64,000 bases of DNA, from contig NZ_LPUX01000062.1 in the NCBI RefSeq assembly GCF_001651865.1, positions 310,001 through 374,000 on the forward strand. Direction: 5' to 3'. The DNA is from Sinorhizobium glycinis (lineage in GTDB: Bacteria; Pseudomonadota; Alphaproteobacteria; Rhizobiales; Rhizobiaceae). Positions within the stretch are counted from its first letter, which is position 1, and each line of letters begins with the position of its first letter. Of the stretch, positions 38,129 to 47,351 are shown one piece after another. The notes under the pieces are model-generated. The model saw only the letters and a list, made by a program, of their open reading frames with translations. It ran no database searches and had not been told where the DNA came from. The position numbers were made by a program, and so were the translations under genes.

Positions 38129-39724
38129 ATGGCACCTCGCGTTCTCGTATCCGATGAACTGTCGGAAACCGCCGTCCAGATCTTCCGCGATCGCGGCGTC
38201 GAAGTGGATTTCCAGCCGAAGCTCGGCAAGGACAAGGAGAAGCTTGCCGAGATCATCGGCAATTACGATGGTCTCGCCATCCGCTCGGCCACCAAGGTGA
38301 CGGAGAAGCTGATCGCCGAAGCGACCAATCTCAAGGTCGTCGGCCGCGCCGGCATCGGCGTCGACAATGTCGACATTCCGGCCGCCTCGCGCCGCGGCAT
38401 CATCGTCATGAACACCCCGTTCGGCAACTCGATCACCACGGCCGAGCACGCGATTGCGCTGATGTTCGCGGTCGCCCGCCAGCTTCCCGCCGCCGACAAT
38501 TCCACCCAGGCGGGCAAGTGGGAAAAGTCGAAGTTCATGGGGGTCGAGATCACCGGCAAGGTGCTCGGCGTCATCGGCGCCGGCAATATCGGCTCGATCG
38601 TCTGTGCCCGGGCGATCGGCCTCAAGATGCACGTGCTTGCCTATGATCCGTTCCTGTCGAAGGAGCGGGCGGAGGAAATGGGCGTCGTCAAGGTCGAACT
38701 GGACGAGCTGCTGGCGCAGGCGGACTTCATCACCCTGCACGTGCCGCTGACCGACAAGACGCGCAATGTCCTGAGCGCCGAAGCGATTGCCAAGACAAAG
38801 CCGGGCGTGCGCATCATCAACTGCGCCCGCGGCGGCCTCGTCGACGAGAAGGCGCTTGCCGATGCGCTGAAGTCCGGCCACGTCGCCGGCGCCGGTTTCG
38901 ACGTCTTCGAGGTTGAGCCGGCCACCGAGAGCCCGCTCTTCGGCCTGCCGAACGTCGTCTGCACCCCGCATCTCGGCGCCTCGACCACCGAGGCGCAGGA
39001 GAACGTGGCGCTGCAGGTTGCCGAGCAGATGGCGGATTATCTCGTCAAAGGGGCAGTCAGCAACGCCATCAACATGCCGTCGATCACCGCCGAGGAGGCG
39101 CCGATCCTTAAACCCTTCATCCGGCTCGCGGACGTCCTCGGAGCCTTTGTCGGTCAGGTGACGGAAAGCGCCATCAAGGAGATCGAGATCCTCTATGACG
39201 GCTCGACCGCGGCGATGAACACAAAGGCGCTGACGAGCGCCGTGCTCGCCGGCCTGATCCGCCCGCAGGTGGCCGACGTCAACATGGTCTCGGCACCGAT
39301 CATGATCAAGGAAAAGGGCATCATCCTTTCCGAGGTCAAGCGCGACAAGACCGGCGTCTTCGACGGCTACATCAAGCTGACGGTGACGACGGCGAACCAG
39401 ACCCGCTCGGTTGCCGGCACGGTCTTCTCCGACGGCAAGCCGCGCTTCATCCAGATCAAGGGCATCAACCTCGATGCGGATGTGGGTAACCACATGGTCT
39501 ACCTCACCAACACCGACGTTCCGGGCATGATCGGATTCATCGGCACGACGCTCGGCGACGCCAACGTCAACATCGCCAACTTCCAGCTCGGCCGCGAGAA
39601 GCAGGGCGGCGACGCGATCGCCCTGCTCTATGTCGATGGTCCAGTTTCCGAAGGGGTGCTCGACAAGTTGCGTGCGAACCCCGCGGTCCGCCAAGCCAAG
39701 CCGTTGGTGTTCAACGTCGATTGA
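38129..39724 (+). CDS. serA: D-3-phosphoglycerate dehydrogenase
   Basis: SerA oxidises 3-phosphoglycerate with NAD, the first step of serine synthesis. The 531-residue protein is the long type: substrate and NAD domains (VGRAGIGVDNVDIPAASRRG; LGVIGAGNIGSIVCARA), catalytic Arg/Glu/His segments (INCARGGLVDEKAL, VVCTPHLGASTTEAQE), an intervening domain, and a C-terminal ACT domain (NTDVPGMIGFIGTTLGD) used for serine feedback. ATG 38129 has GAAGGAGG upstream; the frame opens 15 bases earlier. It forms an operon with serC. Confidence 0.97.
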   Translation: MAPRVLVSDELSETAVQIFRDRGVEVDFQPKLGKDKEKLAEIIGNYDGLAIRSATKVTEKLIAEATNLKVVGRAGIGVDNVDIPAASRRGIIVMNTPFGNSITTAEHAIALMFAVARQLPAADNSTQAGKWEKSKFMGVEITGKVLGVIGAGNIGSIVCARAIGLKMHVLAYDPFLSKERAEEMGVVKVELDELLAQADFITLHVPLTDKTRNVLSAEAIAKTKPGVRIINCARGGLVDEKALADALKSGHVAGAGFDVFEVEPATESPLFGLPNVVCTPHLGASTTEAQENVALQVAEQMADYLVKGAVSNAINMPSITAEEAPILKPFIRLADVLGAFVGQVTESAIKEIEILYDGSTAAMNTKALTSAVLAGLIRPQVADVNMVSAPIMIKEKGIILSEVKRDKTGVFDGYIKLTVTTANQTRSVAGTVFSDGKPRFIQIKGINLDADVGNHMVYLTNTDVPGMIGFIGTTLGDANVNIANFQLGREKQGGDAIALLYVDGPVSEGVLDKLRANPAVRQAKPLVFNVD

Positions 39725-39759
39725 GCGGCACTTCGCTCTTCAGACGATTCCAAAACTCT

Positions 39760-39922
39760 CACCCCTCCCCAACCCCTCCCCACAAGGGGGAGGGGCTTCG
39801 CGCCCGCTGCACCCGCTTACAATTTCCCAACGTCCGGGCCTTCGGAACGGTTGATGGGGAAAGGCGCGGACGCGGTATCGTAAGCCCCTCCCCCTTGTGC
39901 GGAGGGGGTGGGGAGGGGTCTT
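39760..39922. repeat. Intergenic inverted repeat downstream of serA
   Basis: Two inverted arms, ACCCCTCCCCAACCCCTCCC with CACAAGGGGGAGGGGCTT on the left (39760-39798) and the reverse-complement pattern on the right (39882-39922), enclose about 85 bases. The design is the same as the RIME-like elements elsewhere in the window, although the arm sequence differs. It separates convergent serA and the EamA gene. Confidence 0.75.
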
Positions 39923-39947
39923 CCCGCATACGCTCATTTTTGCGTCA

Positions 39948-40835
39948 CTACGGTGATTTCGGACGGCCGTGCTCGGCGATCGCGATGCCGCCGAGGACAA
40001 GAAGCAATGCCACCAGATGGAATGCGTGGAAGGTCTCGCCGACGAGCAGCACGGAGAGCAAGGTTCCGAAAACCGGGATGGCATTGATGAACAGGCCGGC
40101 GCGATTGGCGCCGATCATTTCGACACCGCGCACATAGAGAACCTGGGACATCAGCGACGGGAAGATCGCGGCGTAGAGAACGATGGCCCAGCCGGTCGCG
40201 TCCGGCATGATCGCATTGCCGCTCCGGGCTTCCCACACGAGCAGCGGAATGGAGCTGAGCAGCGCGCCGAAGGCCGGCGCGGCAATGAAGCTCTGCCAAT
40301 GCATCGCCGGTTTCCAGCGCAGCGTGACCGTATAGACCGCATAGACGATGCAGGCGAGGATCATCAGCCCGTCGCCGAAATTGAATTGCAGTCGCATCAG
40401 GCTCGTGAAGTCGCCGTGCGCGGCGGTGGTGAGCACGCCGATCAGCGTCACGGTGAAGCCGACAACCTGCGCGATCGAGGCTTTCGTCCGGAAGCAGGCG
40501 AAGTTGAAGATGAAGATCAGCATAGGAATGCCGGCCTGCAGGATCACGGCATTGATAGCGCTCGTATACTTCACCGCCGAATAAAGGAAGGCGTTGAACA
40601 TCGTGAAGCCGACGGCGCCATAGGCCAGCAACTGCAACCAGTGGCGACGGATCTTTTCCCAGTCGCGCCGGATTTGCGGGGTCATCAAAGCAAGGATGAC
40701 GGTGACGGCGACCAGCCAGCGCAGCGTCGTCAGCATCATCGGGCTGATATGCCCGACGGCCATCTTCCCGGCAACCGAATTGCCACCCCAGAAAAGCGCG
40801 GTGATGGTGAGATAGAAATAGGCTCTGGAGTTCAC
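39948..40835 (-). CDS. EamA/DMT-family transporter
   Basis: A 295-residue drug/metabolite transporter with ten predicted membrane helices in two EamA repeats. It starts MNSRAYFYLTITALFWGGNS and has the conserved N-repeat block MLTTLRWLVAVTVILAL; the second repeat ends AFHLVALLLVLGGIAIAEHG. Such proteins usually export amino acids or other small metabolites from the cytosol; the substrate here cannot be predicted. It is convergent with serA and divergent from purA, alone in its transcript. Confidence 0.9.
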   Translation of the reverse strand: MNSRAYFYLTITALFWGGNSVAGKMAVGHISPMMLTTLRWLVAVTVILALMTPQIRRDWEKIRRHWLQLLAYGAVGFTMFNAFLYSAVKYTSAINAVILQAGIPMLIFIFNFACFRTKASIAQVVGFTVTLIGVLTTAAHGDFTSLMRLQFNFGDGLMILACIVYAVYTVTLRWKPAMHWQSFIAAPAFGALLSSIPLLVWEARSGNAIMPDATGWAIVLYAAIFPSLMSQVLYVRGVEMIGANRAGLFINAIPVFGTLLSVLLVGETFHAFHLVALLLVLGGIAIAEHGRPKSP

Positions 40836-41042
40836 GGCGCTGCGATCCGTATGGAGGTGGGATGGGAGGTGCCCCGACGGCGAGAGAGTTTGCAGGTATA
40901 GGCGCTAAGGCCATCGCTTGTCATGCAAAAAGGGCCGACCACGAGCCATAACGGGGTCGCTTTCCGAAAGACAACACAGTATAGATGCGCGGGTTTGAGA
41001 ACAGCGCAACGTCCTCGCGTGCGCGTGAACAGGAAGAGAATT

Positions 41043-42341
41043 ATGACGAACGTCGTGGTGGTCGGATCCCAATGGGGTGACGAAGGCAAAGGCAAGATCG
41101 TGGATTGGCTCTCGGAGCGCGCCGACATCGTCGTGCGCTTCCAGGGCGGTCACAATGCCGGCCACACCCTGGTGATCGACGGCGTCAGCTACAAGCTGTC
41201 GCTGCTTCCCTCCGGCGTCGTCCGCCCCGGCAAGCTTGCCGTCATCGGCAATGGCGTGGTCATCGATCCCCACGCGCTGATTGCGGAAATCGACAAGCTC
41301 GGCAATCAGGGCGTCAAGATCACGCCCGACAACCTGCGCATCGCCGACAATGCCACGCTTATCCTGTCGCTGCATCGCGAACTTGACGGTTTCCGCGAGG
41401 ACGCCGCCTCGAACAGCGGCACCAAGATCGGCACGACGCGCCGCGGCATCGGCCCGGCCTATGAGGACAAGGTCGGCCGCCGCGCCATTCGCGTCATGGA
41501 TCTGGCCGACCTCGATACGCTGCCGGCCAAGGTCGATCGGCTGCTGACGCACCACAACGCGCTGCGCCGCGGCCTCGGCGAGGCGGAAATCAGCCACCAG
41601 GCGATCATGGACGAACTCTCCTCCGTCGCCGCGCGGGTGCTGCCGTTCATGGACACCGTCTGGCTGCTCCTCGACAAGGAGCGCCGCAAGGGCGCGCGCA
41701 TCCTGTTCGAGGGTGCGCAGGGCACACTGCTCGACATCGATCACGGCACCTATCCCTTCGTCACCTCGTCGAACACGGTTGCCGGGCAAGCGGCTGCCGG
41801 TTCGGGCATGGGACCGGGCGCGCTCGGCTATATTCTCGGCATCACCAAGGCCTATACGACGCGCGTCGGCGAGGGGCCGTTTCCGACGGAACTCCACGAC
41901 GAGGTCGGCCAGTTCCTCGGCGAGCGCGGTCACGAGTTCGGAACGGTCACCGGCCGCAAGCGGCGTTGCGGCTGGTTCGACGCGGCACTCGTGCGCCAGT
42001 CGGTCGCCGCCAACGGCATCACCGGCATTGCGCTCACCAAGCTCGACGTGCTCGATGGCTTGGACGAGCTGAAGATCTGCGTCGGCTATACTCTGGACGG
42101 ACAAGAGATCGATCATCTTCCCGCAAGTCAGGCGCAGCAAGCTTCGGTAAAGCCAGTCTATATTACGCTCGAAGGCTGGAAGGAATCGACGGTCGGCGCC
42201 CGCAGCTGGGCCGATCTTCCGGCACAGGCGATCAAATACGTTCGCCAGGTCGAGGAACTGATCGGCGCGCCGGTCGCGCTTCTTTCGACGAGCCCGGAGC
42301 GCGACGACACAATACTTGTGACCGACCCGTTTGAGGACTAG
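41043..42341 (+). CDS. purA: Adenylosuccinate synthetase
   Basis: PurA joins aspartate to IMP using GTP, the first committed step of AMP synthesis. The 432-residue protein starts [20 protein letters not shown], with the GDEGKGK phosphate loop, then [46 protein letters not shown], and [21 protein letters not shown] 41043 follows AGGAAGAGA and is the conserved start; the frame is open 120 bases upstream. It is 62 bases before a large membrane protein gene. Confidence 0.97.
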   Translation: MTNVVVVGSQWGDEGKGKIVDWLSERADIVVRFQGGHNAGHTLVIDGVSYKLSLLPSGVVRPGKLAVIGNGVVIDPHALIAEIDKLGNQGVKITPDNLRIADNATLILSLHRELDGFREDAASNSGTKIGTTRRGIGPAYEDKVGRRAIRVMDLADLDTLPAKVDRLLTHHNALRRGLGEAEISHQAIMDELSSVAARVLPFMDTVWLLLDKERRKGARILFEGAQGTLLDIDHGTYPFVTSSNTVAGQAAAGSGMGPGALGYILGITKAYTTRVGEGPFPTELHDEVGQFLGERGHEFGTVTGRKRRCGWFDAALVRQSVAANGITGIALTKLDVLDGLDELKICVGYTLDGQEIDHLPASQAQQASVKPVYITLEGWKESTVGARSWADLPAQAIKYVRQVEELIGAPVALLSTSPERDDTILVTDPFED

Positions 42342-42403
42342 TGTCGGCGCAAGGAAGCGGCGCCGCATTGCGGCTGCATGACTAGGATTTGAGAAAGCAT
42401 CTG

Positions 42404-44707
42404 ATGGCGGATTTTGTTGCAGTTATTCGCAGGACCGTTGACGGCCTGTCGGAAAACACACCCGAAATGCGGGGCAGAGTCTACGAGAAGGCACGCAGTG
42501 CGGTGCGCCGCCAACTCGAGAACATGACGCCGCGGCCATCGGACGACATGATCAACCGGCAGCTGAACAAGCTGGAACTGGCGATTGCCGAGGTCGAAAG
42601 CGAACACGCCGAGGCCTTGCCGGCAGCCGAAGAGACCGAAGCGTTCGAGCCTGGCTCAGCCGAAGCGCCCGCCGAGCAGGAGCCTGCCGCTCCGGGTTCA
42701 CCGGCGCCGGAGCCTGTTCAGGTACAAGCTGCAGACGAGCAGACCGCAGCCGAGGAACACATCGAGGAAGCAGCGCCGGAAGCTCAGGAAGCCTTCGAAG
42801 GACCGGCTCCGGCCGACGAAGTCGCTCCGGCCGCCGAGCATGAGGTACTGGATCACCGGGAAGCCGAGCCTACCGCCGAGACCTCCTCGGCCGAGCCATA
42901 TCAGGAGCCGTCCGCAGTAGCTGAAGTGCCCGAAGCTGCCCCGACCGAGCCGCAGTGGGACGCACCGGCAGAGGAGCAGCCGGCTACGGAGGAAGTCGAG
43001 AGCTGGCAGCAAGCGCCCGCCGAAGAGGCAAGCGCCCCCGAGCCGCAGCCGGGGGAATTCGAACGCGGTGAACCCGCGGTTGAGACTGAGGCCGTGGAAG
43101 CGGTAAGCGCGGAAGAGCGAGCGGCTCCGGAAGAGCCGGTGGGCGAAGAAGCTCCGCCGGTCGAGGCAGCACCGGCGAAAGAGGATACCTCCGAATGGGC
43201 GCTGCCGGAGTGGGAGGATGCTCCGCCCGTCGCAAGGCCCGGCGAAGAGCCGCCGGCGCCCGAGGCGCCACGCGAGGAGTCGGCCGCGCCGGAGCGGCTG
43301 GGGATGCACCCGGTCGAGCCCGGGCCAAGCCAGACCGCCCATCGGGCGGGGGAGGCGGAGACGGCGCAGGCTTGGTCCTTCGACGACAGCGATCCCTTTG
43401 CTGCGCCAGCCGAGTTCAGGAAGGACAAGCCAGCCGAACCGGATGTCTCCGAATGGGCCTGGCCGGTGGAGAAGGCGGCCGCCGCCTCGAACGAGGAGGA
43501 ACGGGCCGGCACGGCCTGGGAGCATATCGATGATCTGCTCGGCTTCGATGAAGCCGGCCGGGCGACGAACGGCTCGGCCGCGGTCGCCAAGGAGGATGAC
43601 AACGGCAGCGGTGTGGCGGCAGCGGCGCTGTCCCCGCGGCCTGCCTCCTACCGCGTTTCCCCCAAACCGGCCCGGTTCAGTGTGAAGACCCTGGCAATCG
43701 GTGCGGTGATCCTGCTTCTCCTTGGCGGTGGCGGCTATGCCTATTGGGTAAACAGGGAAGCGGGCAATGCCTGGCTTTCGGCCATGCTCGCGAAGATCAT
43801 GCCTGCCGAGCCCGAGACTCAAACGCCACCAGCTGGCGAGGGCGAGCCTGCCGGCCAGCCGGGCGAACAGTCCGGCACGCAGGGCGGTACGGCGCTTCCG
43901 CAGGACGCATCGACAAAGTTTACGCAGCGTTTGCTTGCCGATGGATCGGAGCGCGACGAAGGGGCTGCGGGCGCGAACGGCACCGAAGTATCGCAAGAGG
44001 GCAAGTCCGTCGCGCCTCAGACCGAGGCCGGCCAACCGCAGAGCGCCTCGGCGGGAAACCAGCAGGCCGCTGCCCAGACCCCCGAGCCCGCAGCCAACCG
44101 GGACGGCGGAGCGCCCCAAACCGAGGTCTCGATCGCCGACGGCGAGAAGATGTTCCTCTACGAGGAGCGGCTTGGCCAGTCCTCGCCCACGGCCGTCCCG
44201 GGTGCCGTCGCCTGGTCCGTCAAGGAGGAATCGCCAGGCGGCGACGCCAAGCCCGAGCCGGCGATCCAGGCTCAGATCACCGTGCCCGACCGCGGCCTCA
44301 CGGCGCTGATGACGATCAAGCGCAATGCCGATCCGTCACTGCCGGCAAGCCACGTGATCGAATTCGTATTCTCGCTGCCAGAGAATTTCGAGGGCGGCAG
44401 CATCGAGGGCGTCCAGCGCGTTTCGATGAAGCGCACCGAGCAGGATCGCGGCGACCCGCTCATTGCCGTACCGGCGAAGATCACCGACGACTTTCACATG
44501 ATCGCGCTCAACGACTTCGCGGAAGCGGTCGGCAGCAACACCGAACTCTTGCGCAGCCGCAGCTGGATCGACATCCCGATCACCTATCGCAATGGGCGCC
44601 GCGCCCTGCTCACCCTCGAGAAGGGAGCGAGCGGCACGGAGGCCTTCAGCAAGGCCATGCAGGCCTGGAGTTCACTCGGCAGCGCTGCGGCGGCGAGCGG
44701 CCAGTAG
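42404..44707 (+). CDS. Large acidic single-helix membrane protein of unknown function
   Basis: A 767-residue protein not recognised as a known enzyme. Residues 1-65 are a conserved-looking helical start (ADFVAVIRRTVDGLSENTPE). Residues about 70-410 are low-complexity, rich in Glu, Ala and Pro, and probably disordered. One membrane helix lies near residue 430 (TLAIGAVILLLLGGGGYAYW). After a second low-complexity stretch comes a folded C-terminal domain from about residue 580 (EKMFLYEERLGQSSPTAVPG, then LTALMTIKRNADPSLPASHV). This suggests a cytoplasmic N-terminus and an exported C-terminus. It sits between purA and rpoH, ending at a bidirectional terminator. The C-terminal domain deserves a structure search. 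Confidence 0.85.
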   Translation: MADFVAVIRRTVDGLSENTPEMRGRVYEKARSAVRRQLENMTPRPSDDMINRQLNKLELAIAEVESEHAEALPAAEETEAFEPGSAEAPAEQEPAAPGSPAPEPVQVQAADEQTAAEEHIEEAAPEAQEAFEGPAPADEVAPAAEHEVLDHREAEPTAETSSAEPYQEPSAVAEVPEAAPTEPQWDAPAEEQPATEEVESWQQAPAEEASAPEPQPGEFERGEPAVETEAVEAVSAEERAAPEEPVGEEAPPVEAAPAKEDTSEWALPEWEDAPPVARPGEEPPAPEAPREESAAPERLGMHPVEPGPSQTAHRAGEAETAQAWSFDDSDPFAAPAEFRKDKPAEPDVSEWAWPVEKAAAASNEEERAGTAWEHIDDLLGFDEAGRATNGSAAVAKEDDNGSGVAAAALSPRPASYRVSPKPARFSVKTLAIGAVILLLLGGGGYAYWVNREAGNAWLSAMLAKIMPAEPETQTPPAGEGEPAGQPGEQSGTQGGTALPQDASTKFTQRLLADGSERDEGAAGANGTEVSQEGKSVAPQTEAGQPQSASAGNQQAAAQTPEPAANRDGGAPQTEVSIADGEKMFLYEERLGQSSPTAVPGAVAWSVKEESPGGDAKPEPAIQAQITVPDRGLTALMTIKRNADPSLPASHVIEFVFSLPENFEGGSIEGVQRVSMKRTEQDRGDPLIAVPAKITDDFHMIALNDFAEAVGSNTELLRSRSWIDIPITYRNGRRALLTLEKGASGTEAFSKAMQAWSSLGSAAAASGQ

Positions 44708-44728
44708 GAAGATCGAGTAACGCAACGC

Positions 44729-44766
44729 AAAAGCCCCGGCTGGACCTTATCCAGCCGGGGCTTTGT
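44729..44766. terminator. Bidirectional terminator between the membrane protein gene and rpoH
   Basis: The perfect stem AAAGCCCCGGCTGGA-CCTTA-TCCAGCCGGGGCTTT has T runs on the right and A runs on the left. It therefore serves both convergent transcripts. Confidence 0.9.
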
Positions 44767-44793
44767 TCGCTCTGAAGGGATAGGCGAATCGGG

Positions 44794-45699
44794 TCAGGCG
44801 CCCTCGACGACCCGCAGCGCGTTGGCGCGCTCGAGAGCCGCCTTGCGGACCGCTTCCTGCACCTTCTCGAAGGCGCGTACCTCGATCTGGCGAACGCGCT
44901 CGCGGCTGATGTCGAACTCCGTCGAAAGGTCTTCCAGCGTGACCGGCTCTTCGGTCAGCCGGCGCGCCTCGAAGATGCGGCGTTCGCGATCGTTCAAGAC
45001 CTTCATGGCGCTGGCGAGCAGGGCACGGCGGCTGTCGAGCTCATCCTGCTCGATCAGGATTTCCTCCTGGTTGTCGTGTTCGTCGACCAGCCAATCCTGC
45101 CACTGTCCGGAATCGCCTTCGCTGGCCTTGATCGGCGCGTTGAGCGACGCGTCGCCTGACAGGCGGCGGTTCATGGAAACGACTTCGTCCTCGCTGACCT
45201 TCAGGGTCGTCGCAATTTCCTTCACCTGCTCCGGCTTCAAGTCGCCTTCGTCGAGTGCCTGAATGCGGCCCTTCAGCCGTCGGAGATTGAAGAACAGGCG
45301 CTTCTGGTTGGCGGTGGTGCCCATCTTCACCAGCGACCATGAACGCAGGATATATTCCTGAATGGCTGCCTTGATCCACCACATGGCGTATGTCGCCAGG
45401 CGGAAGCCACGATCGGGCTCGAATTTCTTGACTGCCTGCATAAGGCCGACATTACCTTCCGAGATGACTTCGCCGATCGGCAGGCCGTAGCCGCGGTAAC
45501 CCATTGCGATCTTGGCGACGAGGCGCAGATGGCTCGTCACCAGCTTGTGGGCGGCGCTACGGTCGTCATGCTCCTGATACCGCTTGGCGAGCATGTACTC
45601 TTCCTGCGGCTCGAGCATGGGAAATTTTCGGATTTCGTCGAGGTAACGGTTGAGGCCGCCCTCTCCAGCGGCAATGGTCGGCAACGTGCTGCGGGCCAT
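44794..45699 (-). CDS. rpoH: RNA polymerase heat-shock sigma factor RpoH (RpoH1-like)
   Basis: A 301-residue sigma32. Region 2 shows LVTSHLRLVAKIAMGYRGYG, ISEGNVGLMQAVKKFEPDRG and FRLATYAMWWIKAAIQEYIL. The RpoH-specific box is ANQKRLFFNLRRLKG near residue 135, and region 4 ends with LEDLSTEFDISRERVRQIEV. Sinorhizobium carries rpoH1 and rpoH2; the purA-to-rluD neighbourhood is that of rpoH1, important for stress and symbiosis, but this assignment is from memory. FtsH, a likely degrader of RpoH, is encoded at 31079. A sigma70-like promoter lies at 45780-45807. Confidence 0.95.
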   Translation of the reverse strand: MARSTLPTIAAGEGGLNRYLDEIRKFPMLEPQEEYMLAKRYQEHDDRSAAHKLVTSHLRLVAKIAMGYRGYGLPIGEVISEGNVGLMQAVKKFEPDRGFRLATYAMWWIKAAIQEYILRSWSLVKMGTTANQKRLFFNLRRLKGRIQALDEGDLKPEQVKEIATTLKVSEDEVVSMNRRLSGDASLNAPIKASEGDSGQWQDWLVDEHDNQEEILIEQDELDSRRALLASAMKVLNDRERRIFEARRLTEEPVTLEDLSTEFDISRERVRQIEVRAFEKVQEAVRKAALERANALRVVEGA

Positions 45700-45779
45700 G
45701 AAGCACCCCCTTTGTGCATCTCCGGCCTCCGGGACGGCAGGCCGGGCGTGGGTCTTCGTCCAGACCCCACGAGGCTAGA

Positions 45780-45807
45780 AGATAAGTACGGCGAAAGCAT
45801 GATTCAA
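45780..45807 (-). promoter_or_regulatory. Sigma70-like promoter of rpoH
   Basis: On the minus strand TTGAAT and TTATCT are separated by 16 bases, placing the transcript start about 75 bases before the rpoH ATG. The region also contains CTTGAA, which overlaps heat-shock promoter consensus, so autoregulation cannot be excluded. Confidence 0.45.
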
Positions 45808-45905
45808 GCACTCCGGTTTCACGCTATCGTGAGACCGGGGGGAGGAAGGTTTCGAATTGAAGCGCCCCTAAAATCGGAATTCTTCGCAGCGATTTCAAGA
45901 GCCTG

Positions 45906-46934
45906 TCACGTTCCAGCGCGAAGCGCGGCGATCAGTTCCTCCATGTCCGCCGGCATCGGTGCTTCGAAATGCATCGTGTCGCCGCTGGAAGGATGCTGGA
46001 ACCGCAGCATGAAGGCGTGCAGAGCCTGCCGGGAGAAACGATTGACCACGCCCTTGGCGGCTTCCGGCAGCAGGTTCGCCTTGGTCCGGAAGGCAGCGCC
46101 GTAATCGGGATCGCCGATCAGCGGATGGCCGATATGGGCCATGTGGACGCGGATCTGGTGAGTCCGGCCTGTCTCCAGGTGGCATTCGACGGTTGAAGCG
46201 AGACACGTGCCGTCCGGCTTCTCGTGATAGCGCTCGATCACTTCGTAATGAGTGATCGCCTCGCGCGCGTCATCGCTTTCCTCGCGCTTGACGGCTCGTT
46301 TCGTCCGATCGCCGGCCCGGCCGAGCGCCGCATTGATCGTGCCCTTCAGCTGCCTGGGGCGCCCCCAGACGACAGCCTGATAGGCGCGCTCCAAAGGCCC
46401 GGTGCGGCCGTGATCGGCAAATTGGTCGGAGAGATGCCGATGCGCAGTATCGTTCTTCGCGGCGACCATGACGCCGCTCGTCTCCTTGTCCAGCCGATGG
46501 ACGATCCCGGGCCGCCTGACGCCGCCGATGCCGGAAAGGCTGTCGCCGCAATGGTGGATGAGGGCGTTGACGAGCGTCCCCGTCCAGTTGCCGGCCCCCG
46601 GATGGACGACGAGACCGGCCGGTTTCACCAGCACGATCAGATCATCGTCCTCGTAAAGAACGTCGAGCGGGATGTCCTCGCCCTTGGGTTCGGGATCCTC
46701 GGGGGCGGGCAGTGCGATCTCGAAGCTGTCGCCCGGGTGAACCTTCCGTTTGGGTTCGAGGACCGCCGTGCCGTTGATCGAAACGGCGCCTAGCTCGATC
46801 AGCGCCTTGATTCGATTGCGCGAAAATTCGCCCGAAAGCGCCTCCGTCAGAAAGGCATCCAGCCGCCCGGCGGCATTCTCGTCGGCTCTCAGGACTTTCC
46901 TATTGCCGGTCGCTTGTTTAAAGGGATCGTTCAT
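45906..46934 (-). CDS. rluD: Ribosomal large-subunit pseudouridine synthase, RluD-like
   Basis: A 342-residue RluA-family pseudouridine synthase. The N-terminal S4 RNA-binding domain is NRIKALIELGAVSINGTAVL. The catalytic core has VVHPGAGNWTGTLVNALIHH and the active-site Asp in RPGIVHRLDKETSGVMVAAK near residue 145. The C-terminal block LETGRTHQIRVHMAHIGHPL follows. RluD modifies helix 69 of 23S rRNA; RluA or RluC are alternatives, though the S4 domain and length favour RluD. It is upstream of rpoH on the same strand and divergent from a small membrane protein. Confidence 0.92.
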   Translation of the reverse strand: MNDPFKQATGNRKVLRADENAAGRLDAFLTEALSGEFSRNRIKALIELGAVSINGTAVLEPKRKVHPGDSFEIALPAPEDPEPKGEDIPLDVLYEDDDLIVLVKPAGLVVHPGAGNWTGTLVNALIHHCGDSLSGIGGVRRPGIVHRLDKETSGVMVAAKNDTAHRHLSDQFADHGRTGPLERAYQAVVWGRPRQLKGTINAALGRAGDRTKRAVKREESDDAREAITHYEVIERYHEKPDGTCLASTVECHLETGRTHQIRVHMAHIGHPLIGDPDYGAAFRTKANLLPEAAKGVVNRFSRQALHAFMLRFQHPSSGDTMHFEAPMPADMEELIAALRAGT

Positions 46935-46963
46935 TCCGTTTCAATTCCGACAGAAAGCCAGCC

Positions 46964-47347
46964 ATGACCGCGATCGAGCCCGACGAACAGGAAGACAAGC
47001 CGCTTGACCCGGCGATGGAGAAAGTCCGCCGCAAGATGGTGCGCCTGCAGCTCGTTTCGGCCGGCGTGATGCTGATCATGCTTATGGCCGTCCTCGGGAC
47101 GATTGTCTACAAGCTGACGCGGAGCGACGGCGCGGCGATGGAGACGCCGACGGCAGTCAGCGTGCCGGGCGATGCACCGCTCACGGCGATTGCGGCCCTG
47201 CCTGCCGGCTTTTCCGTGACCGATGTGGCGCTCTCCGGTTCGCAACTTCTGTTCTATGGCAGCCTGCCGGGCGCTGAACCACGGGCGATCGTCTTCGACA
47301 CCAGGGCAGGGCGCGTCGTCGCGGACGTCACGGTCAGGACCAAGTGA
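46964..47347 (+). CDS. Small single-pass membrane protein
   Basis: A 127-residue protein with a charged cytoplasmic start (EPDEQEDKPLDPAMEKVRRK), one membrane helix near residues 30-50 (LVSAGVMLIMLMAVLGTIVY), and a periplasmic tail with LPAGFSVTDVALSGSQLLFY. It looks like a conserved rhizobial protein of the DUF6476 type, but I cannot confirm the family. The stop is four bases from the start of the methyltransferase gene, so they form an operon. Confidence 0.75.
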   Translation: MTAIEPDEQEDKPLDPAMEKVRRKMVRLQLVSAGVMLIMLMAVLGTIVYKLTRSDGAAMETPTAVSVPGDAPLTAIAALPAGFSVTDVALSGSQLLFYGSLPGAEPRAIVFDTRAGRVVADVTVRTK

Positions 47348-47351
47348 CGCG

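Noticed and set aside
37808-39694. 628-codon minus-strand frame across serC and serA
   Set aside because: Shadow of serA; no domain pattern.
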